From Darksidea phi (lineage: Eukaryota; Ascomycota; Dothideomycetes; Pleosporales; Lentitheciaceae): 64,000 nt of DNA. This document shows, piece by piece, positions 32,458 through 44,410 of this stretch (position 1 is the first letter of the stretch; the number at the start of each line of letters is the position of its first letter). A program made the position numbers and the translations under genes. The stretch lies in the NCBI GenBank assembly GCA_030770425.1, contig JASJFT010000006.1:1-64000 (forward strand), written 5' to 3'. The notes beneath the pieces are model-generated. The model worked only from the letters and a program-made list of their open reading frames with translations. It was not told where the DNA came from and made no database searches.

Positions 32458-35400
32458 ATGACGTCGAACAACTACAATCCGTATGATTACCCCTACCAGC
32501 AAAGCACTGTGCAACAATACTCGGCCTACCAGACCGCGCCGGCACCGAACAATGTCCCCCAGCCGTCGAGTCAGTACCAACCCGGGACCGCACAATCGAC
32601 AGACTATATGTCATATCCGGCGCAGTCGTATGGAGGTCAGAGCAATGCATATAGCGGGACACAGAGCAATTACTGGGGAGGAGGAAATAGCTATGGCGGA
32701 AACCAGGAAATGACGAATCGCGCCGCCGAAGTGCTCCGCAATATGAGCAACACCAACCATACACCAAACAGCACAATAGCGGTGAATCAGCCAGGCTTCA
32801 CTGCGACAAATGCGGTGATGACCTCCCACTATTCTAGTAGCACCCCACATACGCAACCGGCCCGACAACCTTCGCGGACTCATTCAGCACAATCTAGCTA
32901 CGCTCAGTCGCAGACACGTCCGCGCAGCGTGAATGCGAATCGCACCCAAGAGCCTTCGGCGAACCGAGGAGTGCCTTCACCAGCAATGGCCGCTAGCTAT
33001 CCATCGCAGCAGGCGGTGACTGCGCACAATCAGCAGACGCAGCGCGCTGCAAGCACGACGCAACTTCAGTACACACATAATACCCAGACGCCTGTCAGCT
33101 CCGCAAAAAGCGCTACTTTGACTGCAGCTACTCAGTATAATGACTATAACCGCAGGCAGCTACCGAATCCTAGCACAGCTGTCTCAGCATCGTACGACTA
33201 CAGCGACGCCCAGACAACAGCTCCCGCTGCCCAGCCCACGGCGAACAATGTCCCCGAGTTGTATAGCGAGGGCACCGTCACGGTGGATCCAATGGTGGTG
33301 TATGACCCATGGCCAGAATATCAACGGAAGCAGGAGGCACTCCGCACGCAGAAGGCAATAGAGGATGCAACTCGTGCCGAAGATGAGCGGATAGCTGAAG
33401 AAACGCGCCAAGAGGAGGAACGCAAGAAAGAGGAAGAGCTAACATGTCAGGAAGAGGAGGAGAGGGCCCGCCTGGCACAAATGAGCCAAGACAAACAGAA
33501 AGTTTGCGAGCCACAGCAATCCATCGCCAGGGATGCTGGTTCTGCTAGCAATGCACAACACTCGCCACCTGGTGGGGAGATGGAACAAGAGATTCGTGCG
33601 TTGATGGCTAAGATGCGAGAATTTAACAGCAAAGATCCCGCGCTGCTAGCACGCATATGGGAAGAAGAGCGACGGGCAAAAGCGCCCAAGTCACCCACTG
33701 TTCAGAGCAATGCTGCTCCTCAGATAGCTACTACCGCGACTTCTCAAGCAAGCGTCCCGCCTATAGCAAACCAGAGGAAGAAGGCCGCCCCCATGTCGAA
33801 GCAGGCAACGCCAGCTGTAGCGGCCCCAAAGCCTCTGGTTCCCCCAGCCGCAATCAGTCGCTCTGGTGGAAACACGATTTGGCCGCCCGAGAAGAAGTCA
33901 CAACTTGCCACAGCTGCGTCAATCTACCTCAATGCTCAAAATCCTGCAACACGTTTGGAAGCGAACGAGGTACTGCGCATGCTCGATGGGAACCCCTCAT
34001 ACATTGAACTATGCGAGCAGCTCGAATCGATGGGCTTGAAGTTGGACCGCGCTGCGTTCGCGAAGAATCTTCTCTCAGCTGTTCCGGATGTAAACTCCAC
34101 TTCACGTGCAAAGACTGTACAGAGTCTAACCGCAGGTGTTTCCAACGACACAGTGGTCCGGGGAGTTCAAGTTGCACCTCCCGCCGTCATGAAGAGAGAC
34201 GTTGGCTCGCCAGCAACTCTAGCGACCGACTACGCTTCAGCAGCATCCACACCATTACCGTTGAGCAGTCCCTCGTACCCGCCATTTCCCAACGGCCATG
34301 CACCAGCGCCTGTTCCCGTGGCAGAGATGGTTCTTATCAGACCAGGGTTGAAACTTCCTGCGAACAAAGAGGAAGCCGCGCGGAAACGCAACTTTGATGA
34401 TCTTATTGATTTGACTCAGCTGCCGGAGGATGAAGACTTCGAGCCACCTCCAAAGAAAGCGAACACAGGCTCCAGGTATTCGTTTGCTTCTCCCGCACCC
34501 GCTGTCAGTAATGTTATGGACATTGACGACGACGCTCCCGCAAACTTCCCCATCCCTGCCCGCGATAGGCCTCAGCCTGTCCAGGAGTTGAGACCACTTC
34601 CAGTCAACGAGCTCAGATACGCTACAATTGTAGAGCCATTGGACCGCAAAAAGGCTCTACGTCGTAATACCTACAACATCAAAACGATTGCGCGGGATGT
34701 GCTTCTCGCTTGCGGCAGGCACCCCGAGGCCCGACAGTTGAATCAGCACTTGGACGTTCTCAGATCGACACTGCCTCAGATTACCAATGATGCAGATTTG
34801 AGCACGTTACGGTGGGATTTGATCGACCCGGGAAAGCCACCGCCTGGCTATTTCAAAGACAGCGTGCAAGGGCTAGCTGAAGACGCAGACGACGAAGAGG
34901 ACACTGAAGATGAAGAGAGCAGACAGCCTCCCCGCCGATCATCAATGCAAGGGTTGGGCGGGGCCACAGACCAGCAGAAGGTCCAAGCTTTACCCGAAGC
35001 AATCAATCCATTCAAACAGAAACGACGCGGCCGACCTCCAAGGCACTCATTACCCGCAGACTCAACCACGCCGATAACACCTAATCGATCAATCCCCAGG
35101 AAAATGAGCGCAAGCGCGCCGCGCCCCACTGCAACTGCAGCCGGTGTCGGCTACTCTGCATTCCGCTCTGCTACTGGGTATGATGCAGAGGGAAAGCCGT
35201 TGCCCAAAAAGAAGGGACGCCCTGTCGGATGGCGTAAACATATCCACGGTTCGGCGGCTACTCAAGCGCGACCGTCCGCAAATGGTAATACTGGACATCA
35301 GCGATTCGTTCCCCCACAGCCAAGCACACTGCGGCACGTCAAAACTGGCGGCAATGAACCCATTCGCATCGACTCTCGCTCACCCAGCGTCGCCAATAAA

Positions 35401-36103
35401 TTGCCACGCTACCAGTCGTACAAATGCAGGTGGCAGAATTGCAAAGCTGAATTGCACAACTTGGATACGTTGAAGAAGCATGTTTATAAGGTGCACCAGA
35501 AAGAAGACCTCAGTGGGGCGTTGGACTGCCTTTGGGCCGATTGTGCCACAGAAGTTGCGAGCCATGACCCGATAATAAATATGAGAATCGAACGACACGA
35601 GCCCAAGACCTTCCACAATGGGGTGGATTGGCAAGACCACCTAGAGCAAACACACTTTAGCCCGCTGTCCTGGCAGCTTGGTGATGGGCCGGCTGGTGGC
35701 CTTTCTGGTAGGTGAAACTACTGGTGTGGATGTACACACGCTGATGTTAACCGATTGAACAGATGCGAACGATTCAGAGGCGTACCTGAGTGACGCTCAA
35801 GGACGTCGTGTCACCCCCCGCCTTACTGCGCGGCCCGAATACCTCGATGGTAACGGCCTTGATATGTGCATAGGATCTACTCCTCCCCGGTCTTCATTGG
35901 CTCCACGTGGACGCGGACGACCACCGAAGCAACATCCGGAGCAGGACGCACGTGACACACAAAATCGATTGATATCCCAAAAGAAGCGTGTTGGAGGACC
36001 TGGCATGGATCGTGGAGGGGCTACCTTGGTCAACGAGAAGCGTAGAAAGGGATTCAGCGACAATGATGAGACAGAGGAGGAGCTCGTCGACGCCGAGGAT
36101 TGA
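32458..36103 (+). CDS. AT-hook and C2H2-type zinc-finger protein
   Basis: Large probable DNA-binding nuclear protein of 1196 residues. Exons are 32458-35707 and 35763-36103. The N-terminal 280 residues are Tyr/Gln/Ser/Asn-rich low complexity, followed by a charged Glu/Arg coiled segment at about 290-345. AT-hook motifs appear at RRGRPP (about 856-861), KKGRPVGW (about 918-926) and RGRGRPPK (1132-1139). Two zinc-finger-like units lie at about 988-1013 (YKCRWQNC, then HVYKVH) and about 1024-1065 (DCLWADC, then later His pairs). The last exon, ending VDAED, carries the third AT-hook. Similar fungal proteins are annotated only as AT-hook or AT-DNA-binding proteins, so I give no symbol. A role in chromatin or transcription is inferred from the domains. 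Confidence 0.85.
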
Positions 36104-36538
36104 TCGATTCTTGAGTACTATCTTTCTGGCGAAGATTGGACTTGCTGGGTCGGGAGGAACGCACCACATATTGGGTAGTTTGTGATGCCGGCGGCGTAGG
36201 TGACGGCACTTCCATGCAAGCACTGGGGATCTTTGGCATGCCTCCTTTCTCTGGCTGCCGTTTAGAGGGACATGATTTTGTGTGCTCGAGGCTGAATTAG
36301 AAATATATTCTAGAAGTGTCAAGCACGTTCCACGCGCCAATTGATTTTGAGCGCCTAATTCCCGACGTGGTACGGCTCCGTGACTGCCTTTCCAATGTGG
36401 TGTGCGTAATGTACGCCCAACAGGGCCCTATGCACGCACAAAATGTCACATCAAGTTTCCTACACTCGAATCGTACAGTGAAAACCATTCAGCCTCCCCA
36501 CAAGTAATTGCTCAACCGCATGATGCCAGACTGGCTCT
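36104..36538. terminator. Convergent 3' region
   Basis: Lies between the ends of the AT-hook gene and OST4, which converge. It should hold both polyadenylation regions. Nothing else is recognised. Confidence 0.45.
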
Positions 36539-36691
36539 TCAGCTCTTCACCTTTCCCGCAGCGGTTTTGCGTTTCTCCACCGCAGCGTGTTCTTCCGAAT
36601 TGACTTCGAGGAAATGGTATAGGACGATGAGAATCATGGCGGCACTTCCGAGGAAGATGGCGAGAGAGTAGAGTTGGCCGTCAGATATCAT
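36539..36691 (-). CDS. OST4: Oligosaccharyltransferase subunit 4
   Basis: Fifty-residue single-pass ER membrane protein of the oligosaccharyltransferase complex, which transfers the lipid-linked glycan to Asn in nascent proteins. In yeast Ost4 helps the catalytic Stt3 associate with Ost3/Ost6. The sequence starts MISDGQLYSLAIFLGSAAM, continues through a hydrophobic helix (about 10-28) into LYHFLEVN, and ends with a short Lys-rich tail. This is the conserved fungal Ost4 layout. It is encoded by one exon and is easily missed because of its size. It is divergent from TMA46 with 452 bp between start codons. Confidence 0.93.
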   Translation of the reverse strand: MISDGQLYSLAIFLGSAAMILIVLYHFLEVNSEEHAAVEKRKTAAGKVKS

Positions 36692-37143
36692 CGTGGCTGC
36701 GTGTTCGGTATGCTTTGGCAGGTCTTAATAGATGCGGAGCTTCCTGGTGAGTGGTGAGCGGACAATTGGTGGCGCGAAATGTGAACAGAACGTACTGTAT
36801 AACTGCTGAGAGTGAGAGAGGATTGGTGGGTACTCTCGTAATTAGCTGGGATGTGGAGGGTCGGCGGTAGTGTAGGTCTCGTCAACCTCGCGTACGAAGA
36901 GCCACCTTTGAGGTTCCCACTGAGCTTGGACCTTCGCCAATGTCCCGCCCGCCACTCACACATTTCCGCTCCACCCCGCTACTCCTCCGCCATTCTCACT
37001 TCGCCAGCCCATCGCCAGTCTCAACCCAGGTCCTGGCTCAACGCCCTCAGGCACCGCACACGATTCTCACTCTACCACGCCATAAAACGACTCATTCTCG
37101 AATTTTACCCGCTATCTGATTGCAGGAGGAACCGCGGTGAATC
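36692..37143. promoter_or_regulatory. Divergent promoter of OST4 and TMA46
   Basis: A 452-bp interval. The TMA46 side is C/T-rich, as in many fungal leaders. No named motif is recognised. Confidence 0.5.
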
Positions 37144-38382
37144 ATGCCGCCGAAAGGAAAGGATCAGCCCAAGGCGGCAAAGACCACCGTCGACAAGGTG
37201 TGTTTGGGAAGCAAGTGTATGGGTAATGGATATGCTAACTTGTGTAGACATTTGGCATGAAAAATGTATGTTCGCCTCTGACTTCTCGCACCGACTTTGC
37301 GCCGCGTGCTGCAATCTCAAGCCCGCCTCGCATACCTTTCCCAGTCCTGCGATGACCGCCTCCGACTGACAACGTTCACAGAAAAAAGGAGGGGCCGCAC
37401 AGAAGCAAATAAAACAGATACAACAAGCATCAGCCTCTGCAAAGTCGCCTGCAGAAAAGAAAAAGGAAGCCGAAAAGCTGCAGAGAGAAAAGGAAAAGAA
37501 GGCAGCAGAACAGGCCGCCAAGGAAGCCGCCGAACTCTTCAAACCCGTCCAATCACAGAAAGTCCCATTCGGCGTTGACCCGAAAACTGTGCTATGTCAA
37601 TTCTTCAAAAAGGGACATTGCGACAAAGGCAGGAAGTGCAAGTTCAGCCATGACCTGGCTGTCGAGCGCAAGACAGAGAAAAGAAGTTTATACACGGACA
37701 ACAGGGACAAGGAGGAAGAAGAGGAGGCTAAGAAGAAAGATGCCATGGACGATTGGGACGAGGAGAAACTGCAGAAAGTTATCTTGAGCAAGCATGGGAA
37801 CCCGAAGACGACGACAGATAAGGTGTGCAAGTATTTCATCGAGGCAGTGGAAAACCAAAAGTACGGTTGGTTTTGGGTGTGTCCGAACGGAGGCGATAAG
37901 TGCATGTATAAGCACTCGCTGCCGCCTGGGTAAGTTGTTTCGATATTGTTTGGGTCGGAAGAAGACCGTTGCTAAAGGTGAAAAGATTTGTCCTCAAAAC
38001 TAAAGAACAACGCGCCGCCGAAAAAGCTCTCATGGACAAATCTCCTCTCGCCACCCTCACCCTGGAAGACTTCCTCGAGTCAGAACGACATAAGCTCACC
38101 GGAAACCTCACTCCCGTCACCGAAGAAACCTTCGCCAAGTGGAAGAAGGAGCGATTGGACAAGAAGGCGGCGGAAGAGCAGGCTAAGCAGATGAAGGAGG
38201 CTACAGGTAGGGCCATGTTTGAGAAGGGCGATTGGAGGGATGACAGCGATGTAGAAAGTGAAGATGAGAATGAGAATGAGGGAGCGTGGAATTTAGAGGC
38301 ATTGCGGAAAGAGACGGAAGCCGCAAGACAAAGGAAGGAGGAGGAGAGAATGGCAGCGCAGGCGGGGTATGAGGGCTCCTGA
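37144..38382 (+). CDS. TMA46: Translation machinery-associated CCCH zinc-finger protein (Tma46/ZC3H15)
   Basis: Ribosome-associated protein. The family (DFRP1/ZC3H15) binds and stabilises developmentally regulated GTPases of the DRG1/Rbg1 type. Exons are 37144-37197, 37248-37265 (18 nt), 37382-37929 and 37986-38382, giving 338 residues. The N-terminus, [13 protein letters not shown], then TFGMKNKKGG, is a family hallmark and supports the tiny second exon. A long Lys/Glu/Ala helix precedes two CCCH fingers: Cys96, Cys104, Cys110 and His114, then Cys173, Cys191, Cys198 and His202. The region [14 protein letters not shown] and the later [11 protein letters not shown] match the DFRP-type C-terminus. 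The tail is acidic, then Lys/Glu-rich. Confidence 0.93.
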
Positions 38383-40153
38383 AGCACTGCGCCTAGATAT
38401 GGGGTTGACATACTCATTTTGATAGATGAGGTGAGACGAGAAGAAAACCACACAATGCTGCAAAAGCTTGTGGTGCTGCACCGAGCGTAGTGTACAGATA
38501 CGCTATTGAGGGTATATAGACTCTGCATGTGCAGGAGAGACGGTGCATTCTGGATTTCTGAGCGATTTGCGACATGCATCTGCAGTAATCTGCCATTTAT
38601 GTACAGTAGTGGCGGATTTGGTGTTTGGCGTCAGCTTGGTGTCGATTATTAAAACAAGTTTGTGTCCTGAAGAAATTGCTTTGTTGAGTACTGTGATTTG
38701 AATGAGTCTAGAAGGCGTGTACATACAGTTTGAGAGGGTATTAAAGCACGCGCCAGGTATACGAAAGCTGCGATGGCTTGATTTCCTTTTCCCATCTCAA
38801 TGTGATTCGGACGTACCTTCTCGCCGTCTGTCTCATGAAACGGCAACTATACCTACAATACCCCTCAGGCTGAGCTCAATACTACTAGCATCCATGGAGA
38901 AACTGACCTGAACACCCGCCAAATTACCGCGACTGGAGGCTGCAGTGATAAGTCCTTCGGAATTAAGCCAAGTCACTCTCCATGAGTCCCGCGACTTCGG
39001 CACTCCTTGGCTTCTAGGGCATGTCGTTCAACTAGAGGATGATCGGCTATACACCGGTCAAAGGTGATAACTTGTGGTCGTGAGAAGGCGAGTGAAACTT
39101 TGCAAGGCAGTTTAGAATGTCTCCAAACCGACCCGTTCTCTAGCGCAAAGTACTTTCTTGGTGGAAGGATGGGCGAGGCAGATGAGTGTGCTGCGGACCA
39201 GAAGTGCACGTCGTTCCAGTTGGTAGATACTTTGGTGCTGAGAGTGTGAAGTAAGAGAGCCTGGTTCAGGAGTTGTACGCACTTGCAGTGAGTGGGACAT
39301 ATATTTCGGATGCTTTCAAGGTGTTTGAGGCGAAGGAGTAGAGAGCTGCGGGGCTGACTTGGGACGCCTCGATGCGTACCTTGTATTATGGTACTGTTAC
39401 ATGCTTTACCGACGTGTGTGTTGACAAAGCATAATTCTGTCTTTCCCGTCTTAGTACGCAAGGTTCATGTGCCAGATTATCTTGCAAACAAAATCAAGTG
39501 ATGTTTATCTTTATGACCACGTCATCCTCTTCAGTGTCCAATAAGAGTTAAGTGTTAGACTTAGAGAGTATGTACCAGCAATAAATGCCAGGAAATAAAA
39601 CAGTAAGAGTATCCTGTGTTCATTTCAGTATTCCTGAAGAACATGGAACTAGCGATATAAACGATACACCTGTTATTAGCTGCTGAGGCGGCGTAGAGGG
39701 GAGCGTATGCGCCATTCCCATCCACACGAAGTAACTCTTCTAGGTGGGGCCACACTACACCATTCCTCCGAACGACGGTGCTAGTGCACGCCTTGTTGAT
39801 TTGAAGTGTAGTTACTTTTACTACTATTATACATGGGAAATGTTTGCACCGTCTCAATGATACAGTCGAGCAAAATCTGAATGTGTACGTAATGCTATTT
39901 GCAACCGTGTTAGATTCAAAATACTTCAGTATAGTAAAATAACGAAACTTGGATTGCCAAGCCTGCTTAGCAATGGGACTGCAGGGCCCCACGACCGGTG
40001 TAGCCTAGTTCCAGGCTCGTGGCCACCGTCTCTCGATGACCCGCCCTTTAACGAGCTCTGCAGTTGACATTTTGAAACTAGACTAGCAGTCTTATGGTCA
40101 TGCGTTATTTCTGTCCAAATGTCGTGCCATCCAGGATACTTCTTATTCGTTCC
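38383..40153. other. Intergenic between TMA46 and P450, with a possible ankyrin relic
   Basis: No intact gene is supported. The minus strand around 39660-39830 contains GNGAYAPLYAASAANN, which resembles the start of an ankyrin repeat, but stop codons cut it off on both sides. The interval otherwise holds the 3' regions of two convergent genes. Confidence 0.5.
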
Positions 40154-41908
40154 CTACTCCCTCAGAGTAATTTTCACAGGAAACCCATCAGCCGGATGCG
40201 CCCCACCCCCACCCATCTCAGCCCCATACACTCTCTCCCCATCTACCGTCGTAATCTCTTTTCTCGGGTACATCTTATCCCAGTGTTCATACGCGTCCCT
40301 CACATTAAACAGCCTCACTGTCATAACAAGCGCAACTTTCAGCTCTAACATCGCAAGTGTCTGTCCAATGCAACTTCTCGGACCCCACTCAAATGCCCTC
40401 CAACTACCCTTCGGGGGATACAAAGGGTGCTCGGGACCAACAAGCCACCGGTCTGGGTTGAATGTCTTAGGTGAGGGAAAAAAAGAGGCGGTGTCGTGCA
40501 TGATGAGGGGAAGTGTCCAAATGTGGCAATCTGCGGTAGGGTAGATGCGGCCGGATTCGTCGGACAGGGCGAGGGTGGTAGAGCCAGAGCGGAGACTGCC
40601 GGCGGGTGGGAAGATGCGGAGGGTTTCTTTTATTACGGCGAGCGTGTAGGGAAGTTGGTTGAGGACGGTGGGGTCGGCGGTGATGAGTTCGGTCATGCGT
40701 GAGGTCGAGTAGTCCGTACCGAAAACTTTATCGTGTTCTGTACGAACTTTCGCAAGGACTGCGTGATGGCGAGAAAGGTTAAGGTAGGTATATAGAAGTG
40801 TGCTACTTGTAGTGTCGTGCCCTGCATACAAGAACATTCTCAACTGTGGCTTTACAAGTTCTTTGAATACCTTCTTTGAAAGCTCGCCTTGATTTCCTAC
40901 TTCTTCTAGATATTTGTCCATGGCTAAAGAGATTATGGATCGGGATGGGGTTGAAGAGTTTTTGGAAGAAGTGGAGCGGGAAAGCGCTAGTTCTTCAAAG
41001 CGTTTATCGATTTCTTGATCGAGGTACGCGTTCATACGGTAGCTGTTGTACCTTTGAATGAGAGGCCGCGGACTGAGATAGCGCTTGATCGGATTGAAAG
41101 TAGTGGCGAATGGTGTCCAGTATACCTGCCTCCGGAGGCAGTCTGCGAGAGCACTCCCTTGAGTTTGATATTGCAGACGAGCATCGCTAGAGCACAGCTT
41201 AGCAAGTGAATCAGAACACGAAGTGCGGTAGACGAAAGCTCACAGCGTCACACGTGCAATAACATCAAATGTCAACCTTAAGGTAAATTCCTCCAAACAA
41301 AACACCTTTCCTATTCTCGCCCTCTCTTGCAACAGGCCACAAAAGACCGCAACCTCTTCAGCAATACTCGGTGCTAGTCCAGTCATATACCCTAGCGCAA
41401 AACCCGGGGCAAAAATGCCCCTCCACTTCTTCCATGTCGCGCCATGCATCGTCATTAGACTAGGTCCTCCGTTAATAACCTCCAATGTCTCGCACATGGC
41501 CGCAGGCTTCTCCCCCACAGCTTCTACTTGCGACGCGGCGAAGGGATTAGCCACAATCATGAGCGTTTTCGAGTGGAACGGCCAGAGATTGAGATACCAA
41601 ATACCGTTGTGTGGGAATTGGCGAGAGAGATGCCGGACTACGACGTGCATGGTGCAGTTGCGGGGAAGGGCTTGGATACTAGTTTTCAAGGCGAGGAAGT
41701 GGCCGAAGATCGGGTGGTATGGCGGCATTGGCTAGGTTGTTCAGCCATGCTTGCAAGCCAGAGAGTGCTGGGCCTGTTTGTAGCAACTTACGGCTTTGGC
41801 GGCCTGCAGCTCTCGCAAATGGCGACGGTTGGCTTTGAGTCTCGTCGCGAAGAAGATAGAAGCAACCACCGCTACGGCTACGATGACCGAGACGCTTATA
41901 CGTGCCAT
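40154..41908 (-). CDS. Cytochrome P450 monooxygenase
   Basis: Microsomal haem-thiolate monooxygenase. Exons on the minus strand are 41908-41792, 41731-41244 and 41186-40154, giving 545 residues. The N-terminus is a membrane anchor (VSVIVAVAVVASIFFATRL), with a PPYHPIFGHF hinge after the first intron. The full set of P450 signatures is present: I-helix AGHDTT (about 323-328), ExxR in KETLR (388-392), FNPDRW (444-449) and the haem-binding FEWGPRSCIG (467-476) with axial Cys474. Substrate is unknown, and I cannot assign a CYP family. It is divergent from the AA9 gene. No polyketide or peptide synthase is nearby, so there is no proof of a metabolic cluster. Confidence 0.93.
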
Positions 41909-42672
41909 TTTGGCTCAATATAAAGGAAGACGCAGATCAAAGCGTTGTGTGACAGGAGTAAGAACAACATCACGCACTGAAAAACATATATGCAGGTAAT
42001 GGTGTGGTTTGGCAATCACGCCAAACCGTAAACGGGCTAGTGCTTCCCGAGCGTAATATCGTGCCTTGGCAACCTACATCTGATGCGTAACATACATGTG
42101 ATCCAGGGAGCCCTTCCTAGATGATGAAGATGTCGTGCTTCTGCAAACAGTACCTCCAGATGTAGAGCGTCAGACCCGCTCAGTCATGTCACTTTTCACA
42201 CTCGACCACGTTTAGTAATTGCTGTCCCGGTTAAATCTACCGTGCTCTTTGCGCAACCTTCTCGCACGAAAACTTTCCCTCACAGCATCTGCGGGCAAGG
42301 ACCAATCTTGGTCGTGCGGGTGGTCGAGAAAACCCCTGATGCTTCTCTGTACGTACGCGGCTCATGCATGGTAGTCCTTACCTGGTCTCACCTGCTCATA
42401 TATTAAGTGCTGCAACACGCCGTCTGATCTCTATTAAAGAGTGGCGGCTAAACTACAGCTTCCGATAAGGCACTGTCAGAAGGCCTAGGACCTAATATCC
42501 AATCTACGAGAGGTTCACCCGACATGTCTGCCTAAAGTAAGTTAACAGCAGCTGCTTGGAGAGACAGATGCACGGCTGCATATGACTTGGTAGTAGCTTG
42601 ATATAAGAACAGATGCCGTTTCGTGATGATGCGAAAGAACCCCTGTTTTAAGTCAATTGCCACATCCTCGTC
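41909..42672. promoter_or_regulatory. Divergent promoter of P450 and AA9 LPMO
   Basis: A 764-bp interval serving two accessory genes. It is unremarkable in composition, and I recognised no specific regulator site. Confidence 0.4.
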
Positions 42673-43781
42673 ATGGCGTCCAAAGGCATCATCGCTGCAC
42701 TTGCAGCAACAATTACCGTAGTCCAAGGTCACTGTAAGCCATCGTGCCACTTCTCGCTCCAAATATACTCCCTGAATCTTTCCAAGTCACATTCATCCGC
42801 ATTGCCCACAACGACGTCTGGCAAGACCCCACTCAATACATCCGCAACAAGACTGCCCCCTTCAACGATACCTGGTTCAACCAACCGGGCTTGCCTCCCG
42901 CACATTGGTACAACTTCCCTACAGAGTATGTAAACCTGCCCGAGTCCGTTCGCTGCGGCCGTGACAACATGGCGCACGCCGCCGACACAGAAGTCCTACG
43001 CGTCACAGCCGGCGACAAAATCGAATTCGCGCACCAGCGGTATGAGCCATATGAATGGACGAACGACATGTGGTATGGGTGTCCGGAGGGGAGGGGCAGC
43101 TGCCACAAATACGGAATGGATATTAATCATCCTGGGCCGGTGATGGCACATTTGGGGCCGGTGCCTAAGGGAGTAGATGTTAGGCAGTATGACGGCACGG
43201 GGGAGTGGATAAAAATATACTCTTTGGGATTCAGATACCGCAAGAACGAAACTCTCAAGGTGGACTGGTTGGCATACAATTGGAATAAGGTGCCGGTACC
43301 CCGGGTACGTATCCTCTTTATCTCTTCCAAGGTTTTCATGGCGGAATCATGGACCGTTGATGGACGAATGATGGCAATGGTAGTCCTAATGCATGTACAG
43401 TTCGTCTTCAAGATCCCACCTCAAACGCCCTCGGGTCAGTATCTTTTGCGCATGGACCTTATATGGGCCTATTGGGAGGCAGGCGGGGCTCAGCTCTATC
43501 CAAGCTGCGCGCAAATTGAGGTCTCGGGAACTGCGACCGGCGAGCTCCCGGCTGGTGTTAAGATCCCCGAGATTTATTCTCCGGACTCTCCAGGTGTGTG
43601 ATGCACGCCAGCATTATTCGTACACGCATCGATGACAGGTTGACTGACGAGTGGTATAGGCATGACGATCTCGTGGGAGATGACTAACCACTACAGTGTG
43701 GATGCTAACTACACGCATCCGGGCGGTCCGATTTGGGATGGGGAGAAGCTTGTTCCAGATAGACCGGTTTTTGGGGAGTGA
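42673..43781 (+). CDS. AA9-family lytic polysaccharide monooxygenase
   Basis: Secreted copper enzyme that oxidatively cuts crystalline cellulose or related glucans. Exons are 42673-42733, 42787-43304, 43401-43593 and 43660-43781, giving 297 residues. A 19-residue signal peptide ends VVQG, leaving His20 as the mature N-terminus, the first ligand of the copper histidine brace. The second His is probably in GPVMAHLG. The C-terminal core has SGQYLLRMDLIW and GGAQLYPSCAQIEVSG, typical of AA9. There is no cellulose-binding module. The second intron is 96 nt with no stop in frame, so unspliced mRNA would add 32 residues. Pfam-level family is firm, but the sequence is a divergent member, so the substrate is uncertain. 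Confidence 0.9.
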
Positions 43782-44410
43782 AGGCGAACTGGATGTTAGC
43801 GTCGTGGAGTTACTAGTATACGTTCGAGAGAAGCATCGAAGGAAGCCGAGCTCAATCTATACCTGGCCCCACCTCTCCGCTACATTTTGTAAGCACTCAC
43901 CCGGAGAGACTGCCTACCATCGCTCGTAAGAGTTTGTTGCACATTACCTGCATCCCGTTACACACCCACATCACGAGGAGCGAAGTCCGTCTTCCATGTC
44001 TTCTCCGCGAAAGTTGAGTTGGAATAGTTATGGCGAAGGGACAAATTGTTTTCGAATTGGAGTGAAAAAAGGACCGTCGTGGCTGAGCAAGCTTAAGATC
44101 TAGTAACAGAATGAGCTTGTCTTCGGACAGAGAGAACTTCTGGATTCACGGCATTTCTAGCGATCTTGTTGATGGGCGAGTAAAACCGCGGGAAGCCATT
44201 AGACGCCGCTGTACCGCATCGTCTGAACGATGGGCCCTGGTTCCTCTTCGCTACACTTTCGAGAATAGTCATTACAAACGTAAGGGATATCTACACGAAA
44301 ATAATACTCATGCATAGTTACCGAGGCTGAACAGTAGCTTAACACAACTCTCGTCAAGCAAAGCAAGAGTCCGTTCACTGACTCGCTCAATCTCATACCC
44401 GGAAGATCAT
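43782..44410. terminator. Convergent 3' region, AA9 and NOC1
   Basis: No gene supported. A 68-codon frame at 44111-44317 has no recognised features. Expected to hold two polyadenylation regions. Confidence 0.45.

Noticed and set aside
37836..38579. 247-codon frame opposite TMA46
   Set aside because: Antisense shadow of the TMA46 coding region.
44111..44317. 68-codon plus frame between AA9 and NOC1
   Set aside because: No features or homology; in a convergent 3' region.
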